Of a stretch of 64,000 bases of DNA, positions 60,127 through 64,000 are shown one piece after another. Source of the stretch: Patescibacteria group bacterium (GTDB taxonomy: Bacteria; Patescibacteriota; Microgenomatia; UBA1406; GWC2-37-13); NCBI GenBank assembly GCA_025057905.1, contig JANWUX010000001.1:146155-210154 (forward strand). The letters run 5' to 3'. Position numbers and translations under genes: made by a program. Each line of letters starts with the position of its first letter. Position 1 is the first letter of the stretch. Below the pieces are notes generated by a model. The model saw nothing but the letters and a program-made list of their open reading frames with translations, made no database searches and was not told the origin of the DNA.

Positions 60127-63005
60127 TTGTTGAGAATTTTCGCCAGGTACTGGCCCGTGTAAGATTGTCTCACTTTAATTATATCATCGATTTTTCCCTG
60201 ATAGACAACTCGGCCGCCTTGATCGCCACCTTCTGGTCCAAGATCGATAATGTATTGACAATTCTTAATCACATCTAGATTATGTTCGATAATAATTACC
60301 GTATTACCTCGATCAACGAGTTCTCTTAAAGCAAAGATCAGTTTTTCAACGTCATAAAAATGAAGACCGGTGGTTGGCTCATCAAGAATGTAGAGTGTCC
60401 TCCCTGTGTCTCGGCGTGACAGTTCGTTGGCCAGTTTCAGTCGCTGGGCTTCACCGCCAGAGAGTGTCGGCGCTGGCTGACCTAGTTGAAGGTAACCCAA
60501 ACCAATTTTTTTCATAAACTCAAGCTTTTGAATAATCCTGTTGTGACCGAAAAAAAAGTTGCATGCCTCATCAATAGTCATTTTTAAAACCTCGAAAATA
60601 TTCTTACCTTTGTACTTTATTTCCAAAGTCTCTCGATTATATCGCTGGCCGTTGCAAACATCACAAGTGACATAAACATCCGCTAAAAACTGCATCTCAA
60701 TCCTAATTACCCCAGCTCCTTGACACTTCTCGCATCGACCGCCTCTAACATTGAATGAAAAGCGACCTTTTTTGAAACCCACCGCTCGAGCATCAATGGT
60801 TGAAGCAAATATCTCTCTTATATCGTCAAAAAATCCAAGGTAAGTGGCCGGATTTGACCGCGGAGTTCTGCCAATCGGCGATTGATCAACTAGAAAAACT
60901 CGATCCAAATATTGAAAACCTTCTAGTCTGCTAAAGAGGCCAATTTTTTCTTGATAATAACCATCAAGATAATACTTAAGAGCGGGATATAAAGTATCGG
61001 TAATCAAGGTTGACTTGCCGCTCCCAGAGACGCCGGTAATAGCAATTAAGTTGCCCAGGGGAATTCTGATATCAACATTTTTCAAGTTATGCTCTCTGGC
61101 GCCTTTCAGGATAATCTCTCCTCGATTTGTGATTAAATCCTTTTTTTTTACCTTTATCTTTCTTCTGCCAGAAAGAAATAAACCAGTTAGAGATTGAAAG
61201 TCTTTCTTTGCCTCCTCAACCAAACCACTAAAGACGACTCGACCGCCATTTTTTCCCGCCCTTGGTCCAAGCTCAACTAACCAATCAGCCGCCTCAATTG
61301 TCTCTTTATCATGCTCGACAACAATCAAAGTGTTACCTATATCTCTGAGTTTTTTTAGAGTCAAGATCAACGAAAAAACATCTTTGGGATGAAGACCAAT
61401 TGAAGGCTCATCAAGAACATAAAGAACGCCTGTTAGACCAGTGCCGATTTGTGAAGCCAAACGGATTCGCTGAAGTTCACCACCAGAGAGAGTTTTCGCC
61501 TCTCGACTAATCGTCAGATATGACAAGCCAACATTGGCTAAAAAACTTAGTCGATTGATAATTTCCTTCAGAATCGGCTTTGCAACTTCCTTCTCGTAAG
61601 GTGTTAACTTGGCCAGCAGGTCTTTCTGAAGATAATTCAAAAGAAAATCAACCGAACAACTACAAACCTCAGCAATATTTTTTTTATCAATGGTAATTGA
61701 GAGAACTTCTTTTTTAAGCCGTTGTCCTTGACATTGCGGGCAAGTCTCCTCACGCATGTATTTTTGTATCTCAAGGTCACTATGGTAATTTTCTGAGTCA
61801 TAGTATCGCTTTTCTAATTCAGCGATCAACCCGGGGAATTTTTCGTAAATAATTGATGGCTGACCAAATCGATTTGTTCCTCTTACCTGATAAACCTTGT
61901 CGGTTCCATAAAGAAGAATGTCAATCTTCTCCTTTGGTAAAAGACCAATCGGTGTGTTTAGGTCAATCCCTTCCTCTTGAGCGACTTTTTTTAGAAGTCG
62001 AGTATACCAAGTTTCGCTGAAAAAAAATCGGTTAAAGGGAAGAATCCCGCCCTCCAAAATTGAGAGATTTTTATTGAAGATTGCCTCTTTGTCAACAGCA
62101 AAAATGGTTCCAATTCCCTTGCATCTTTCACAAGCTCCAAGGGGGGAGTTGAAGGAAAACATTCGTGGCTCAAGTTCAGGCAAAGAAATTCCATCTAAGG
62201 GACAGGAAAACTTTTCCGAAAATAGAATCCTCTTTTTTCCAGAGTCAGCAACAACCAAGCCATCAGCTAAAGTTAGGGATTGCTCAATTGAGGTCGATAA
62301 CCGAGACCGAAGACCCATCAGAAAGGATTGACTCTTCAATTGTTTGTAAAAAAGAGAAAGGTTATCAATTACTACTTCAATGTTGTGTTTATTTGTCTTT
62401 ATTAAGCTGATATTTGCTCGAAGATCTTTTTCTTGATTGTCAACGATAACCTTAGTGTACCCCTTGCTCAATAGATTTTCAAAAAGAGCTCTAAACTCAC
62501 CCTTTTTCTCTCTAACCACAGGAGACAAAACTCTGAAAGGGATAGGTCTTAGTTTCTCTCGCGATGTCTCCTCGAGTATAAGGTTTAGAGTTTTTTCAAC
62601 AATTTCATCCAGAGACATTCTACTTATTTCCAAACCACATTTTGGACAGTGAGGATGACCGACTCTTGCAAACAGAAGTCTGAAATAATCATAAATCTCG
62701 GTAATTGTTCCAACAGTTGACCGAGGATTGTGAGAAGGAGTTTTCTGATCAATTGAGATTGAAGGAGACAAACCTTCAATTAAATCAACATCTGGTTTAT
62801 TCATAATTCCCAAAAATTGTCGTGCATAAGCTGAAAGCGACTCAACATATCGGCGCTGACCTTCGGCATATATCGTGTCAAAAGCAAGGCTTGATTTACC
62901 GCTACCAGAGATGCCGGTGATGACAACTAGCTTATTTTTGGGAATGTCAAGAGAAATGTTTTTTAAATTATGTTCGCGGGCGCCTCGGATTTTCAGATAA
63001 TCCAT
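60123..63005 (-). CDS. uvrA: UvrABC system protein A
   Basis: Damage-sensing ATPase of excision repair. Two ABC modules: [18 protein letters not shown] (about 30-47) with [12 protein letters not shown], and [18 protein letters not shown] with [12 protein letters not shown]. The second zinc finger CEKCQGAG-(n)-CDVC is complete. In the first, the usual CPxC reads CPLD (Cys268, Asp271) before the [15 protein letters not shown] half, so one ligand is lost. 960 residues, full length. Followed by a transglutaminase-like gene instead of uvrC directly. Confidence 0.98.
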   Translation of the reverse strand: MDYLKIRGAREHNLKNISLDIPKNKLVVITGISGSGKSSLAFDTIYAEGQRRYVESLSAYARQFLGIMNKPDVDLIEGLSPSISIDQKTPSHNPRSTVGTITEIYDYFRLLFARVGHPHCPKCGLEISRMSLDEIVEKTLNLILEETSREKLRPIPFRVLSPVVREKKGEFRALFENLLSKGYTKVIVDNQEKDLRANISLIKTNKHNIEVVIDNLSLFYKQLKSQSFLMGLRSRLSTSIEQSLTLADGLVVADSGKKRILFSEKFSCPLDGISLPELEPRMFSFNSPLGACERCKGIGTIFAVDKEAIFNKNLSILEGGILPFNRFFFSETWYTRLLKKVAQEEGIDLNTPIGLLPKEKIDILLYGTDKVYQVRGTNRFGQPSIIYEKFPGLIAELEKRYYDSENYHSDLEIQKYMREETCPQCQGQRLKKEVLSITIDKKNIAEVCSCSVDFLLNYLQKDLLAKLTPYEKEVAKPILKEIINRLSFLANVGLSYLTISREAKTLSGGELQRIRLASQIGTGLTGVLYVLDEPSIGLHPKDVFSLILTLKKLRDIGNTLIVVEHDKETIEAADWLVELGPRAGKNGGRVVFSGLVEEAKKDFQSLTGLFLSGRRKIKVKKKDLITNRGEIILKGAREHNLKNVDIRIPLGNLIAITGVSGSGKSTLITDTLYPALKYYLDGYYQEKIGLFSRLEGFQYLDRVFLVDQSPIGRTPRSNPATYLGFFDDIREIFASTIDARAVGFKKGRFSFNVRGGRCEKCQGAGVIRIEMQFLADVYVTCDVCNGQRYNRETLEIKYKGKNIFEVLKMTIDEACNFFFGHNRIIQKLEFMKKIGLGYLQLGQPAPTLSGGEAQRLKLANELSRRDTGRTLYILDEPTTGLHFYDVEKLIFALRELVDRGNTVIIIEHNLDVIKNCQYIIDLGPEGGDQGGRVVYQGKIDDIIKVRQSYTGQYLAKILNK

Positions 63006-63018
63006 CAGAGTGACTCTT

Positions 63019-64000
63019 CTAACTTGATCTTTCGATTTCTTTTATTTTATCTCTGATCTTAATCGCCAACTCAAAATTTAGTTCTTCAGCCTGTTTCATC
63101 ATTTCTTGCCTGAGTCTTTTGATCAATTTTTTTCTGTCATAGGGAGTTAAAGATTCAACATTAATTCTTTCAAGATCACAAAGATCTCGGCTAACATCCG
63201 AAATTAAAGCGTTAATTTCATCAGTTTTTTTTTCAATAATTTTTTCTCTTATTGGTTTGGAAATTGGCCTTGGTGTGATCTGATGTTTTTTGTTGTACTC
63301 AAGCTGATATCTTCTCCGCCGGTTTATCTCCTTAATTGCCTCTTTCATCGATTGAGTCATCTCGTCAGCATAAAGAATTACTTGAGAATTAACATTTCTG
63401 GCCGCTCGACCCATTGTCTGGATTAGAGATGTCTTGGATCTTAAAAATCCCTCTTTATCGGCATCAAGAATCGCCACTAAAGAAACCTCTGGTAAATCCA
63501 GTCCCTCTCTAAGAAGGTTAACACCAATCAAGACATCATATTTTCCCCGTCGCAGGTCATCAAGAATGTCACTACGTTCAAGAGTATCGATATCACAGTG
63601 AAGATAGGCAGCTTTTATTTTTTTTTCTTTTAAATAGTTAGAGAGATCTTCGGCCATTTTTTTTGTTAGAGTCGTTACAAGAATCTTTTCTTTTTTTTCT
63701 ACCCTTTTTTCAATCTCAGAAAGAAGATCGATCACTTCATTTTTTGCAGGTCTGACAATGATCTTTGGATCAATGATACCAGTTGGTCGAATTAATTGTT
63801 CAGCGATAGCAAATTTATCATAAACTCCAAGCTTTTTGATTGGATTGTCATCTGGAACTCGAGATTGATTCATCTCCCACTCATCCGGAGTCGCCGAAAC
63901 ATAAATAATTCGCGAAGGAATTGGATAGAATTCCTCAAATTTAAGCGGCCGGTTATCAAAGGCGGCTTTGAGACGAAAACCAAACTCAACGAGGGTCTTC
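63019..64000 (-). CDS. uvrB: UvrABC system protein B (N-terminal part outside window)
   Basis: Helicase-like damage-verification subunit. The window edge cuts the gene; about 326 C-terminal residues are visible, starting before the region LVEFGFRLKAAFDNRPL. Seen: YVSATPDEWE, RPTGIIDPKI, VTTLTKKMAEDLSNYL, INLLREGLDLPEV-type VNLLREGLDLPEV, DADKEGFLRS, QTMGRAARN and the C-terminal UVR domain FELAIKIRDKIKEI. It precedes uvrA by 13 bases, so uvrB, uvrA and uvrC form one run. Confidence 0.96.
   Translation of the reverse strand, partial: KTLVEFGFRLKAAFDNRPLKFEEFYPIPSRIIYVSATPDEWEMNQSRVPDDNPIKKLGVYDKFAIAEQLIRPTGIIDPKIIVRPAKNEVIDLLSEIEKRVEKKEKILVTTLTKKMAEDLSNYLKEKKIKAAYLHCDIDTLERSDILDDLRRGKYDVLIGVNLLREGLDLPEVSLVAILDADKEGFLRSKTSLIQTMGRAARNVNSQVILYADEMTQSMKEAIKEINRRRRYQLEYNKKHQITPRPISKPIREKIIEKKTDEINALISDVSRDLCDLERINVESLTPYDRKKLIKRLRQEMMKQAEELNFELAIKIRDKIKEIERSS

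Overview
This window looks like a chromosomal contig from an AT-rich, gene-dense bacterium with a reduced genome, most probably a Patescibacteria/CPR member of Microgenomates type. The lineage call is inference. It rests on many housekeeping proteins trimmed to their core domains (IF-2, AspRS, UvrC, MiaB, HrcA), on DUF4012, DUF3048, DUF4446 and PEGA proteins together with a WecA-like transferase, and on tRNA genes without encoded CCA next to a cca gene. TGA is used as a stop codon (lemA, secF, secD), so there is no sign of the UGA recoding known in some CPR lineages. I see no rRNA, CRISPR array, insertion sequence, prophage or integrase.

Layout. 1-5121 (-): S10-type ribosomal operon, read tuf, rpsJ, rplC, rplD, rplW, rplB, rplV, rpsC (cut by the window edge). 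rpsS is missing from its usual place. A consensus promoter and a two-hairpin leader lie between rpsJ and rplC. 5319-14605 (+): tRNA-Asp, lemA-htpX, a helicase-nuclease, two membrane glycosyltransferases, tRNA-Gln, a WecA-like transferase and RNase H. 14586-17479: hydrolase and cutA (-), miaB (+), an Fe-S RecB-like nuclease (-). 17532-22920 (+): sugar-nucleotide block (rmlB/rmlD-like, UDP-glucose dehydrogenase, UDP-xylose synthase-like, DPM-GtrA fusion). 22932-26904: PEGA/SH3 protein (-), argS-radA (+). 26897-33187 (-): hrcA-grpE-dnaK-dnaJ followed by epmA-efp-rodZ-like, behind a CIRCE-like operator. 33280-35508 (+): nfo, cca. 35501-40535 (-): DUF4446, DUF3048, a winged-helix protein, secD, secF, an MBL hydrolase. 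40605-41944: a small membrane protein (+), then thpR and a cytidylyltransferase-like gene (-). 41959-48424 (+): DUF4012, L25, nusA, infB and a degenerate DHH protein. 48433-53788: rmuC (-), recJ, aspS and a D,D-carboxypeptidase (+). 53760-64000 (-): uvrB (partial), uvrA, transglutaminase-like, uvrC, a PF04020 membrane protein, secG, a solute-binding-like protein and an unknown membrane-anchored protein.

Themes. (1) Many first genes of transcription units have a -10 box only 4-10 bases before the start codon, which suggests leaderless mRNAs. The clearest case is a palindromic TATAATTATA shared by two divergent genes. (2) Convergent genes abut or overlap with no recognisable intrinsic terminator. 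(3) Several core enzymes lack an accessory domain or a normally conserved catalytic residue. (4) Envelope-glycan synthesis, Sec translocation and nucleotide excision repair dominate the gene content. I did not find a clearly new defence or mobile system. The strongest unexplained signals are the rplC leader, the missing rpsS, the paired leaderless promoters and the inactivated DHH protein after infB. No stretch over 300 bases lacks a gene.
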